Shown: piece by piece, positions 1 through 8,139 of the stretch
Position numbering within the stretch: the stretch's first letter is position 1
Layout of the letters: the number at the start of each line of letters is the position of its first letter
Assembly: GCA_030608245.1 (NCBI GenBank)
Contig: JAUWEO010000020.1
Location: 1-13,662, forward strand
DNA length: 13,662 nt
Reading direction: 5' to 3'
Source of the DNA: Candidatus Latescibacterota bacterium
Lineage (GTDB): Bacteria > Latescibacterota > MVCY01
Position numbers and translations under genes: made by a program
Notes under the pieces: model-generated
The model's input: only the letters and a program-made list of their open reading frames with translations
What the model was told of the DNA's origin: nothing
The model's database searches: none

Positions 1-2
1 TG

Positions 3-101
3 GTGGTTGGCTACTGTGTCATAATTCCAGTGGCAATTCTACTCCGTGGTCACCGTGAAGCAGGAGTAAAGGAGTCAAGGAACAGGCCTGAGAGGCAGTG
101 A
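3..101 (+). CDS. C-terminal tail of a probable membrane protein (5' end outside window)
   Basis: An open frame enters from the left edge and stops at TGA 99-101. It encodes about 32 residues: a hydrophobic run (VVGYCVIIPVAILL) followed by a charged, Arg-rich tail (RGHREAG...RNRPERQ). This is what the last transmembrane helix and cytoplasmic tail of a transporter look like. The other two forward frames close early or give less protein-like sequence. The family cannot be named from so little. The stop lies 18 nt before the tRNA gene, so the two may share a transcript. Confidence 0.45.
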   Translation: MVGYCVIIPVAILLRGHREAGVKESRNRPERQ

Positions 102-119
102 GTTTTTCTGTCCGTTAGT

Positions 120-196
120 GGGCGATTAGCTCAGGGGTTCAGAGCGCCTGCCTTACAAGCAGGAGGCCGCTGGTTCAAATCCAGCATCGCCCACCA
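120..196 (+). tRNA. tRNA-Val (anticodon UAC), CCA encoded
   Basis: A complete cloverleaf can be drawn by eye. The 7-bp acceptor stem pairs GGGCGAT (120-126) with ATCGCCC (186-192). The D stem is GCTC/GAGC. The anticodon stem is CCTGC/GCAGG with loop CTTACAA, giving anticodon TAC, which reads GUA valine codons. The T arm is GCTGG-TTCAAAT-CCAGC. The discriminator is A193, and the 3' CCA is encoded at 194-196. There is no intron. The gene lies 41 nt upstream of the next start codon, so that mRNA may be processed from a tRNA-containing transcript. Confidence 0.97.
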
Positions 197-237
197 GTTG
201 CTTTTGGAAATCAGTTGCGATAGAAAGGAGATGGTGA

Positions 238-2208
238 ATGTCCAACACCCCACAGGGCAGATTTGGCGGATTGACGCTCCGTTCAATTCTCATAGGGGTT
301 GCTATAGCAGTTATTATCAATATGTGGGGCCCTTTTTCTATCTACCGAATCCACTCCTCTCTAATAACCGACGACTACATGCCGTTGGCGGTGGTCTTTC
401 TGTTTCTTCTGGTGGTCGTTGTTTTAAATGTGATTTTTAAGCTGGCAAATCCTAAATTCGGACTCTCTGTTTCCGAACTTATTATTGTATTCATAATGGG
501 GTTGGTGGGGGCATCGATCCCAACCTATGGTCTCACTGGTCATCTAATAGCTACCATTGCCGCCCCCTATTATTTTGCCACCCCGGAAAACCATTGGGCG
601 GAATATTTACACCCCCACATACCGGACTGGATTGTTCCCAGCAACAAAACAGGGGCAATGGCGTGGTTTTTTGAGGGACTTCCAGAAGGGGTTAAAATCC
701 CTTGGGGAGCCTGGGTGATTCCCCTGTTCTGGTGGTTTAGTTTTGTTGCGGCGCTGTTCTTTGTTCTTTTCTGCATAATTGTTATACTGAGAAAACAATG
801 GGTAGAGAAAGAGAGGCTGATTTTCCCCCTGGCGCAGGTTCCCCTGCAGATGGTGGAAGGCGTGGAGAATAAGTCTTTGTTTCCTCGTTTATTTAAGAGT
901 CGAGGTTTCTGGATTGGTTTTGCTATTCCCACGATAATTGTGGGTTTTATGATTTTTAATTGGTTCAACCCTCTGTTTCCCAGAATCCCTATGTCTGGCG
1001 CCAGGATAATGATCGGCAGCGGGATCACCTTCGGCAGGGGTTTTCCCGCGATCGCAATGGTGATATCTTTTCCTATACTTGGTTTAGCCTACTTGATGAG
1101 CTTAGATGTTTTGCTTGGGATCTGGTTGTTCTATTTTTTGTCAGTTATTCAAGTGGGTATTTTTACGCGGATAGGCTTTAGCCTTGGTTCGGCTAAGACC
1201 TATTGCTCCAGTTATCCCACCATCGGTTGGCAGGGCGCCGGGGCAATGATATTTATGGTGCTGTGGGGGCTGTGGATGGCCCGAAGGCACCTTAAAGATG
1301 TATTCCGGAAGGCTTTTAGTAAACACTGTGAAGTGGATGACTCGGGAGAACTTCTCTCCTACCGAACTGCTGTCTTTGGGCTTATTTTAGGCCTGATGTA
1401 TGTCTGCTCCTGGCTTTACCAGGCAGGAATGCAGCCTAAGGTATTGTTTATATTTGTACCTATTGCCATAATCTTCTATATCGGGATTGCCAGAGTGGTA
1501 GCAGAGGGGGGATTGGTTTACATAAGGGCTCCGCAAGTGTCTCAGGTTACCACTGCCTATATCCTGGGAAGCAACGCTATCTCACCTGCGAGTATGACTG
1601 CCCTGGCTCTCTCCTATTCGGCTATTGTTGAAATAAAGGCCCATTTTATCTCCAGTGCCGCTCACGCTGCCAAGTTAGCTGATGCTATCAAATTAAAGAA
1701 AAAAGAAGTTCTGCTAGCGATTTGTATCGCTTTACTTGTGAGTATTTCCGTGTCTATATGGTATACTCTCTCTATGGGATATGAACAGGGGGCATACAAT
1801 TACGGCAGGTTTATATTCAGAGCTGGGGCAACCTTACCATATGAGAATTCGGTTACCGATATGGTAAACCCTTATGGAACGGACTGGAAAAGGCTTCTGT
1901 TTCTGGGAATAGGGGCAGTAGTCATGGGCGGGCTCACATTTATGAGATACACATTTCTCTGGTGGCCCATCCATCCCTTAGGTTACACTGTAGCTTCAAC
2001 TTTGCCTATACAGCAGGCTGCCTTCTCCATATTCCTTGCCTGGGGTATCAAAATGATCATTAATAAAGTAGGTGGAGTTTCCTTGTATCGGAAAACCTTG
2101 CCGCTCTTTTTAGGGATAGTTTTAGGGCACTTCTTTGCTGCCGGTATCGGCAACCTGATAGATTGGGGATGGTTCTTCGGACTGGGCCATGAGATCAGTG
2201 GATGGTGA
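238..2208 (+). CDS. OPT-like polytopic membrane transporter (DUF6785/DUF6784 type)
   Basis: This 656-residue integral membrane protein has about 13-14 hydrophobic segments spread over its whole length. The N-terminal half carries features I associate with DUF6785: a segment ending in a Tyr- and Gly-rich stretch, then YFATPENHW and PDWIVPS around residues 110-135. The last 100 residues match the DUF6784 pattern, with WWPIHPLGY, a following LAWGIKMIINKVGG and a final Gly-rich helix. A cytoplasmic-type motif ERLIFPLAQV begins at Glu192. Families of this kind are related to oligopeptide transporters (OPT) but their substrates are unknown. The ATG start is supported by GAAAGGAG at 223-230 with 7-nt spacing. 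It is the first gene of a + strand series and is followed by a small membrane protein and a TPR protein. Transport of peptides or metal chelates is plausible but inferred. Confidence 0.85.
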   Translation: MSNTPQGRFGGLTLRSILIGVAIAVIINMWGPFSIYRIHSSLITDDYMPLAVVFLFLLVVVVLNVIFKLANPKFGLSVSELIIVFIMGLVGASIPTYGLTGHLIATIAAPYYFATPENHWAEYLHPHIPDWIVPSNKTGAMAWFFEGLPEGVKIPWGAWVIPLFWWFSFVAALFFVLFCIIVILRKQWVEKERLIFPLAQVPLQMVEGVENKSLFPRLFKSRGFWIGFAIPTIIVGFMIFNWFNPLFPRIPMSGARIMIGSGITFGRGFPAIAMVISFPILGLAYLMSLDVLLGIWLFYFLSVIQVGIFTRIGFSLGSAKTYCSSYPTIGWQGAGAMIFMVLWGLWMARRHLKDVFRKAFSKHCEVDDSGELLSYRTAVFGLILGLMYVCSWLYQAGMQPKVLFIFVPIAIIFYIGIARVVAEGGLVYIRAPQVSQVTTAYILGSNAISPASMTALALSYSAIVEIKAHFISSAAHAAKLADAIKLKKKEVLLAICIALLVSISVSIWYTLSMGYEQGAYNYGRFIFRAGATLPYENSVTDMVNPYGTDWKRLLFLGIGAVVMGGLTFMRYTFLWWPIHPLGYTVASTLPIQQAAFSIFLAWGIKMIINKVGGVSLYRKTLPLFLGIVLGHFFAAGIGNLIDWGWFFGLGHEISGW

Positions 2209-2296
2209 GAAGCAAGGGGACTGAGAAACACAAAGAGCCCGAGAAATAGGCTGTTCTTCAATTAGGTGTGTAATCGGATACTGAACCGTGCGGCAA

Positions 2297-2518
2297 ATGA
2301 ACCGGAGCAAAAAGACGCCAATGGAAAGACGCCATAACCCCCTAACTCTGGTTGAGGATGTGCTGATCATCCTGGCCATTTTCTCCCTGTGGCCAATGAT
2401 ATTAGGATGGCAGGGGGGTATCTTTAAGGTCATCCAATTTTTGGCATTGGGCGTTCTATTAATTATTTTTGTGCGTCGGATAGGGAAGACAAAGGGCTCT
2501 CATGAAAAATCAAACTGA
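2297..2518 (+). CDS. small two-helix membrane protein
   Basis: This protein of about 73 residues has a basic N-terminus (MNRSKKTPMERRH) and two hydrophobic stretches (VLIILAIFSLWPMIL and IQFLALGVLLIIFV), followed by a basic tail. I do not recognise a family. Its last 17 nt overlap the start of the TPR gene, so translation is probably coupled. The start is uncertain. GTG 2288 and ATG 2297 lack a clear ribosome-binding site, while ATG 2321 has GGAG 13 nt upstream, which is rather far. Two transmembrane helices with positive charges at both ends suggest a hairpin with both ends in the cytoplasm. Its position right after a large transporter suggests an accessory subunit, but this rests on context only. 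Confidence 0.7.
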   Translation: MNRSKKTPMERRHNPLTLVEDVLIILAIFSLWPMILGWQGGIFKVIQFLALGVLLIIFVRRIGKTKGSHEKSN

Positions 2519-3254
2519 AAGAGAAAAGACGAACGGTAACAAGCTGGACAGGAAAAGGGGGTACCTTCGCCTCCCGGCTCTCCTTTCTTGCTTTTTCGCA
2601 GTGATCCTTTTCTCATCTCAGGCAAGCCCTGAAAGCCCTTCGGTCTCTGGCGAACCAGGCATTCAAACTATGGACATAGAAGAGCTGGATCAGAGGGGTG
2701 ATTGGCTGCTGCGTGACAAGAAATATGAGGAAGCGATCGGGGTATGGAAGCAAGCCTTAGACAAAGATCCAAGACATGTGGACACCTTGCTCCGCACAGG
2801 TATAGCTTTATCACTGATGGAGAAATACCAGCAGGCTCACGCTATTTTAAGCCAAGCCTTGGAGATCGAGCCCGACAACCCGAAGGTTCTCTATAACCTC
2901 GGGTTGTTGTTTATGAGACAGAATCAAGACGATAAGGCCCTGGACTACCTTGAAAGGACTCTAACGATAGTCGATTGGTACCCTGAGGCGAACTATCATA
3001 TAGGGCTTATCTACGAAAGAGAGGGATTGAAAGAAAAGGCATTAGAGTCTTACGTCAAAGAGGTTAACAACGTTGCCACTTCTGCAAAGACCTGGCAGCG
3101 GCTTTTTATGTTAAAAAAAGAGTTGGCTCAAGGGTCAGAATTCCCACCCAGCAAGAACAGATTTTCAACCATAACAATAACATCAATCTTGATACCGGGA
3201 CTACTAATCGCAACTATCTGTGTGCTGTTTTTGAAGAGGCTGTCCACGGGTTAA
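2502..3254 (+). CDS. TPR-repeat protein with N-terminal signal segment and C-terminal membrane anchor
   Basis: This 250-residue protein starts with a basic region, then a hydrophobic signal segment (about residues 22-41) ending in SQAS, a possible signal peptidase site. About four tandem TPR units follow between residues 59 and 190. They show the usual small and aromatic spacing, for example KKYEEAIGVWKQALDKDP, then AHAILSQALEIEPDNP and NLGLLFMRQNQDDKALDYL. A C-terminal hydrophobic helix (about 225-243) precedes KRLSTG. The predicted topology places the TPR scaffold outside the cytoplasmic membrane with the C-terminal helix as anchor. TPR domains mediate protein-protein contacts, so a scaffold role for neighbouring membrane complexes is inferred. 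The start overlaps the preceding gene and has only a weak ribosome-binding site (AAGGG). Confidence 0.85.
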   Translation: MKNQTEREKTNGNKLDRKRGYLRLPALLSCFFAVILFSSQASPESPSVSGEPGIQTMDIEELDQRGDWLLRDKKYEEAIGVWKQALDKDPRHVDTLLRTGIALSLMEKYQQAHAILSQALEIEPDNPKVLYNLGLLFMRQNQDDKALDYLERTLTIVDWYPEANYHIGLIYEREGLKEKALESYVKEVNNVATSAKTWQRLFMLKKELAQGSEFPPSKNRFSTITITSILIPGLLIATICVLFLKRLSTG

Positions 3255-3308
3255 TTTCAAAAATTTCAGAGATTTCAAAAATCTCCAAGATCGCTTTGAG
3301 TTCATGAT
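3255..3308 (+). repeat. degenerate 9-nt tandem array (unit close to TTTCAARRA)
   Basis: Right after the TPR stop codon, units beginning TTTCA recur at exactly 9-nt steps (3255, 3264, 3273). Weaker copies continue in register (TCTCCAAGA at 3282, GTTCATGAT at 3300). The same unit family appears again at 12428-12475. The function is unknown. Confidence 0.6.
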
Positions 3309-3316
3309 AAGCTTCC

Positions 3317-3357
3317 GAAAATTAGACAATCTTTGAACTTATTGAAATTTAGACAAT
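3317..3357 (+). repeat. pair of 14-nt direct repeats (GAAAWTTAGACAAT)
   Basis: GAAAATTAGACAAT (3317-3330) and GAAATTTAGACAAT (3344-3357) match at 13 of 14 positions. They start 27 nt apart, which is three 9-nt steps and keeps the register of the adjacent array. They lie 29 nt upstream of the start of the large fusion gene, so they could be a paired binding site or simply better-preserved copies of the degenerate repeat. Confidence 0.6.
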
Positions 3358-3372
3358 TCGATAGCTGTTGAA

Positions 3373-3378
3373 GGGGAG
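3373..3378 (+). promoter_or_regulatory. ribosome-binding site that fixes the start of the 1541-residue protein
   Basis: GGGGAG lies 7 nt before ATG 3386 and 4 nt before ATG 3383. An upstream in-frame TTG at 3368 would place this site inside the gene, so that longer start is unlikely. Confidence 0.7.
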
Positions 3379-3385
3379 ATTTATG

Positions 3386-6300
3386 ATGCGCAGGCTTGGC
3401 AAATATTTGATAATAGTGATCGCAGCTCTTATGCTCTCCTCGGTCACTGTCTTTAACCCTTCTTACATCACAGAGGAGATACTCAGCAAGTTTGTGAGGC
3501 CAGCGAAGGAAAGGGCTGAGATTCTTCTGCCTCCAGTGGAAAAAGAATTACTGAGGGCGTTGGATCCAATCACCGTGGAGAACACCAGGGAGACCTTGGC
3601 TCAATTTACTTCCTGGGAGTCAAGAGCTGTGGGATACCCGGGAAACGAAGAGGCTTATCGGTACATAAAAGACGAGTTTGAAAAGCTCGGCTTGGAGAGA
3701 ATAACGACCGAGAGCTTCAAGGTGGTAATCCCGGTGGACAAAGGAGCCAAACTTGGTGTCTCTTCCTCAGGAGAGGAGATCCCGCTTTATTGCTTGTGGC
3801 CCAACGATGTAAGGACATCATCCTTGCCTGAAAACGGGATCTCTGGAAATCTGATATATGGCAAGAAAGGGAAATTTGAGGATTACAATAACAAACGGGT
3901 TGAGGGCAGTGTTGTTCTGTTGGATTTCGACTCCGGTAGGAATTATATAAATGCTCGGATGCTTGGTGCGCAAGCGATAATCTTCTTTGACAACGACATC
4001 GTCACTCAAGGTGAGGCCTCTCAAAAGTTCTTAAGGGTCCCGGCAGACATCCCCAGATTTTGGGCGAAGAAGGAAGATGCTCTGAGACTTCTGAAGATAG
4101 CAGAGACAGGACGAAACGAAGTCAGGCTGACCGCAAAGATGGATTGGGAGGAGATCGAGGCCAAGAATATCTACGGCTATCTTCCTGGACTGGACGAGTC
4201 TATGCCGGTCGAGAGCGGGGAGAGCCCTGCGAAATGGAAGGATAAACTGATCGTTCTTGAGGCATACTACGATGCGATGTCCGTGGTTCCCAGATTGTCA
4301 CCGGGCGCTGAGAATGCCTGTGGGATAACAACGTTGCTGCAAATTGCCCGGGCGATGAAGGAATACAGACCAAAATATTCAATACTCTTTTTGGCCACAT
4401 CTGCACATTTTGAGGGACTTGCAGGAATCAACGATTTTCTGCATCGACACTCTCGGCAAAGCAGCTATTTCCTGAACAAAATGGCTGAGAGCGAGAAAAT
4501 CGATTTCGACCTGTTTATCGGTCTTGACCTTTCCAGTCACAACGACCAGGTAGCAACCTTTTGTCTGGGGTCGTTCTATCTTCCAACTTGGGTGACCGAT
4601 GATTTCGTTAAGAACGCCTTTGCCCCTTATGCCAAGAAATTTTGCGCTTACGCTAAAGAGGTTTTTCCAGGAGAATCCGGAGATGAGCTGGAGCCGCAGA
4701 TTTTCATAAACGCCATCACGCCGCCTCAGAGGACCTGGAAGGATAACCTGCCCACTCCCCTCGCCTTTGACAGCGAGGCGGTGGTCTTTGTTGGTAGGCA
4801 CGGGGTGTCTTTGGTCACTCCGGATGATATCAGAGAACGGGTGGATACCCCCTTGGACAGGCTGGAATATGTGGATATTGAGAATCTCACCGCCCAAACC
4901 AAAGCAATCGCGGGCGTTTTGTCGAGGGCTTTCAGGGATGCGAAGTTCTTCCCCAGTCTAAAGCTGGAACTGAAGGACGAGGCTCACGACTTAAAGGGAC
5001 ACATCTATTGGTACAATCCAAAGGAGGGGATTACACCAAATAGCCCCATAGAAGGGGCAGTTGTCACCTACACCACCACCGTATCATCTTGGAAGCGGTG
5101 CGCCGGGGTGAGAAAACTGCAAGTAGCCAAGACCGATTCATCAGGTGTGTTTCATTTTGAAAACATCCGGCAAAAAAGAGGCACAATTGAAGTTAGGGCT
5201 TATAAACTGAATGAAGGAGGGAAGATCGTCTACGCCCCTGATCTGGAGTGGAACTGGGACTACCCCATGCAAGTGGGGAACAATTGGTGGAAACTTGAGA
5301 TGATACAGGTGGTGTTTGAGTGTGAGGCATTAACTCTATTCGACATAATTGATTCCAGATACTTCAGTGCACTGGACATCGTCCAGATACTGGGACCGGA
5401 TGATTCTGTTCCTCAATCTTATGGGTTCACACTTGGATTTCCTAAGGCCACAAAACAGAGCCAGAGCGAGACTAACATCACTCAAGCGGCGGTTGTGTTC
5501 GCCAGACCTGGTTCAAAGGTGAAGATCTTGATGAGCACAGACCTGTTTGGGATAAGGTATCTCCTGACGAATGCCCCCCAAGAGATGTTAGAGAATCCCC
5601 CCAGTGAACAAGAGGTAAATCCATCCATTTTGACCGAAGCGTTGGGAAAGGGCTATGACATATCGTCCGGGGTGCTCTTCAATCCGGCGTATAAAACCGC
5701 CAAAGATATGTGGGTGATAGACGACGTCAGGCTGAAAACCCTGTTGAAATATGCTGTTAGAAACGAAAGGATCGAAAAGCTTCACCACGAGAGCAAGATA
5801 GCCTTAGAAGAAGCAACAAAACACCTGGCAGATTTCCAATATGACAAGTTCATAGCCTCGGCGAGGAGGGCTTGGGGCTTAGAGGCCAGGGGATATCCGG
5901 ATGTGAAGGAGACAGCAAATGATACCGTCAGGGGGATCATCTTCTATTTTGCTCTGCTTCTGCCCTTCTCCTTTTTCATGGAGAGGTTGCTGTTTGGGTC
6001 CAAGAACATTACCAAACAGATCTTAGGGGTTGCGAGCGTATTTGTAATCGTTTTCATAATCCTGCAATTTGTTCATCCGGCATTCAAATTGAGTAAATCT
6101 GCGTATGTTATCTTTCTGGCATTTATAACATTGGCACTCAGCGCCGTTGTGCTGACATTAGTGGTATCGAAGTTCAGCCAGGAGATTCGGAAGATGAAGC
6201 GGACTGCCTCTGGAGTGCATGAGGCAGATGTGGGGAGGCTGAGCGCGACCGGTGCCGCCGTCTCTTTGGGTGTGTCAAACCTGAGGAAGAGGCCGTTGAG

Positions 6301-8011
6301 AACAGGTCTGACAGCGACGACCCTGATATTGTTGACCTTTACCGTCTTGTCTTTCACCTCGATAAGTACTTCGCTGAAGTTCTACAAGCTGCCTCGTGAC
6401 AACAAACCGCCCTATCAGGGAGGATTGATCAGGGACAGGAATTGGAGGACATTACAGGGTTCGGTGCTGGAGTATATAAAAAGTGCCTTCGCAGAGAAAG
6501 CTACAATACTGCCCCGTTCCTGGTATATGGCTAAGACCAAAGGCGAGAAGGTCTATATTAACTTCCAGGCCTTTCCCACAAGAAAGGTGAGTTTTGCCAA
6601 CGGACTTTTGGGTATGGTCCCGCACGAGTCTCAGGCAACCGGATTGGATAAGCTATTGATAGGGAAGAGCCGCTGGTTCAAAGAGGGCGAACGAAAGGTC
6701 TGCATCCTGCCCAGCGATATGACCAGCCTGGTGGGCATAACCCCGGATGATATTGGCAGGGCAAGGATCAAGATGCTCGGCTCGGAATTCCGGGTCATCG
6801 GGATCATTGATTCAGAAAAGTTTAATAAATTCAGAGGGATGGACGATGAGAAACTCACCCCGGTGGATACGGTGACCGAGAAGACAAAGCTTACAGAGGC
6901 ATTGAAAGAAGATCCTAATCTTCAGGCCACTGCGCCCATACAGGCATTTCTTCACTTAGAGGCAAGCAATGTGATAATCCTCCCTCATGACTATGTGATG
7001 GATATCGGGGGGACACTGAACTCCGTGGCAATCACCTCATTTGAAGATGAACAAGGCAATCCGACCGCGGACTTCATTTCCGATATAGAGGAGTTTATGT
7101 CCCGGGTGGCCCTAACTATGTTTGTGGGAATTGACGATGAGGTGAAGGTGTACAGCTCATTGGGTGCAACCTCACTCTCAGGTATGGCCAACCTGTTTAT
7201 CCCTATCCTGATCGCTGCCCTGATTGTCCTGAATACGATGTTGGGGGCAGTGTACGAAAGGTACACTGAAATCGCGATTTACAGTTCAGTCGGGCTGGCG
7301 CCGGTTCATATAGCTGCTCTGTTCATTGCCGAAGCCGCTGTCTTCGCTACCATAGGCGCTGTGGGAGGCTATCTCATCGGACAAAGCACCGCCAAGATAC
7401 TCCTATCCCTGGGTAAGCTGGGGGGGATGTCGTTGAACTATTCCTCTCTATCTGCGATCTGGTCAACCGTGATTGTGATGGCAACAGTATTGCTTTCAAC
7501 ACTGTATCCAGCCAGGAAAGCTGCAAATATGGCAGTGCCCGATGTTACCAGAAAGTGGCATCTGCCAGAACCTGAAGGGGACGATTGGAAGTTTGACTTT
7601 CCTTTCACCGTTGGAGGAGCTGAGGTCTTAGGGATGTATGTTTACTTAGCAAAGGTTTTTGACTCCTACGGAGAGGGCTCAATTGGTGATTTTACTGCCG
7701 GGGATGTGAAGCTTTCATCGATAAAGTACGACGACAACCTGGGGTACAGAATATCCCTGGTGACCTGGCTTGCCCCATATGACCTGGGGGTGAACCAGAC
7801 TGTGATCTTCGATGCTATTCCCACCGGGGAACATAACATTTACAAAATCGTTGTTAGCATTCACCGGGTCTCAGGTGAGGTTGCCTCTTGGAAGAGACTC
7901 AACCGGGGCTTCTTGCATTCCCTCAGGAAGCGCTTCTTAGTCTGGAGGACAGTGCCACCGGGAATGAAGGAAGAGTATACCGCTGAGGGGAAGAGGATGC
8001 TGAGGGCCTAA
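3386..8011 (+). CDS. PA/M28-pseudopeptidase-FtsX permease fusion protein
   Basis: This is a 1541-residue membrane protein. Domains in order: N-terminal signal/anchor helix (about 7-24); PA-like insert (about 160-205, VVLLDFDSG... and GAQAIIFF); M28 aminopeptidase-like domain (about 285-510); beta-rich carboxypeptidase-regulatory-like domain (about 528-620); three transmembrane helices (about 850-928); an FtsX/MacB-type permease with first helix about 973-995 after SNLRKRPLRTG, an extracytoplasmic domain of about 260 residues, and three final helices (1267-1380) with ERYTEI before the coupling region and YPARKAA after the last helix; then a soluble C-terminal domain of about 155 residues. The M28 domain has lost its metal site: AHYD is AYYD (Tyr294), the bridging Asp position is Asn310, the catalytic Glu-Glu pair is His341-Phe342, and the final His is Asp487; only Asp381 remains. 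It probably binds rather than cuts peptides. The ATPase at 12614-13351 is the likely energiser. Fold assignments are by eye. Confidence 0.85.
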   Translation: MRRLGKYLIIVIAALMLSSVTVFNPSYITEEILSKFVRPAKERAEILLPPVEKELLRALDPITVENTRETLAQFTSWESRAVGYPGNEEAYRYIKDEFEKLGLERITTESFKVVIPVDKGAKLGVSSSGEEIPLYCLWPNDVRTSSLPENGISGNLIYGKKGKFEDYNNKRVEGSVVLLDFDSGRNYINARMLGAQAIIFFDNDIVTQGEASQKFLRVPADIPRFWAKKEDALRLLKIAETGRNEVRLTAKMDWEEIEAKNIYGYLPGLDESMPVESGESPAKWKDKLIVLEAYYDAMSVVPRLSPGAENACGITTLLQIARAMKEYRPKYSILFLATSAHFEGLAGINDFLHRHSRQSSYFLNKMAESEKIDFDLFIGLDLSSHNDQVATFCLGSFYLPTWVTDDFVKNAFAPYAKKFCAYAKEVFPGESGDELEPQIFINAITPPQRTWKDNLPTPLAFDSEAVVFVGRHGVSLVTPDDIRERVDTPLDRLEYVDIENLTAQTKAIAGVLSRAFRDAKFFPSLKLELKDEAHDLKGHIYWYNPKEGITPNSPIEGAVVTYTTTVSSWKRCAGVRKLQVAKTDSSGVFHFENIRQKRGTIEVRAYKLNEGGKIVYAPDLEWNWDYPMQVGNNWWKLEMIQVVFECEALTLFDIIDSRYFSALDIVQILGPDDSVPQSYGFTLGFPKATKQSQSETNITQAAVVFARPGSKVKILMSTDLFGIRYLLTNAPQEMLENPPSEQEVNPSILTEALGKGYDISSGVLFNPAYKTAKDMWVIDDVRLKTLLKYAVRNERIEKLHHESKIALEEATKHLADFQYDKFIASARRAWGLEARGYPDVKETANDTVRGIIFYFALLLPFSFFMERLLFGSKNITKQILGVASVFVIVFIILQFVHPAFKLSKSAYVIFLAFITLALSAVVLTLVVSKFSQEIRKMKRTASGVHEADVGRLSATGAAVSLGVSNLRKRPLRTGLTATTLILLTFTVLSFTSISTSLKFYKLPRDNKPPYQGGLIRDRNWRTLQGSVLEYIKSAFAEKATILPRSWYMAKTKGEKVYINFQAFPTRKVSFANGLLGMVPHESQATGLDKLLIGKSRWFKEGERKVCILPSDMTSLVGITPDDIGRARIKMLGSEFRVIGIIDSEKFNKFRGMDDEKLTPVDTVTEKTKLTEALKEDPNLQATAPIQAFLHLEASNVIILPHDYVMDIGGTLNSVAITSFEDEQGNPTADFISDIEEFMSRVALTMFVGIDDEVKVYSSLGATSLSGMANLFIPILIAALIVLNTMLGAVYERYTEIAIYSSVGLAPVHIAALFIAEAAVFATIGAVGGYLIGQSTAKILLSLGKLGGMSLNYSSLSAIWSTVIVMATVLLSTLYPARKAANMAVPDVTRKWHLPEPEGDDWKFDFPFTVGGAEVLGMYVYLAKVFDSYGEGSIGDFTAGDVKLSSIKYDDNLGYRISLVTWLAPYDLGVNQTVIFDAIPTGEHNIYKIVVSIHRVSGEVASWKRLNRGFLHSLRKRFLVWRTVPPGMKEEYTAEGKRMLRA

Positions 8012-8053
8012 GAAGTGGGAAGTGTGGAGTTTGGAATGCGAAGTGCAAGGACT
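8012..8053 (+). repeat. degenerate heptanucleotide array (GAAGTGN)
   Basis: Six consecutive 7-nt steps start directly after the TAA stop. GAAGTGG, GAAGTGT and GAAGTGC sit at 8012, 8019 and 8040, with diverged copies between (8026, 8033) and after (8047). The strand bias is purine-rich. No inverted symmetry or T-run makes it a terminator. Confidence 0.6.
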
Positions 8054-8126
8054 TGCTAACTACGCTTGAGATTGTCTTTTGCCTTGTATGAAACCTGTTT
8101 TAATCTGTCCAGATCAATGTCTTTGG

Positions 8127-8133
8127 AAGGGAG
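8127..8133 (+). promoter_or_regulatory. ribosome-binding site supporting a TTG start
   Basis: AAGGGAG lies 6 nt before TTG 8140. The nearby ATG 8117 is out of frame with the transporter, so the TTG is the best start. Confidence 0.7.
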
Positions 8134-8139
8134 AGAAAA

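Noticed and set aside
120..196. tRNA gene as an integration site for a mobile island
   Set aside because: No integrase, no second copy of the tRNA 3' end and no composition shift were seen in the window.
3368..3385. Upstream TTG start for the fusion protein
   Set aside because: The only good ribosome-binding site (GGGGAG) lies downstream of this TTG, which favours ATG 3386.
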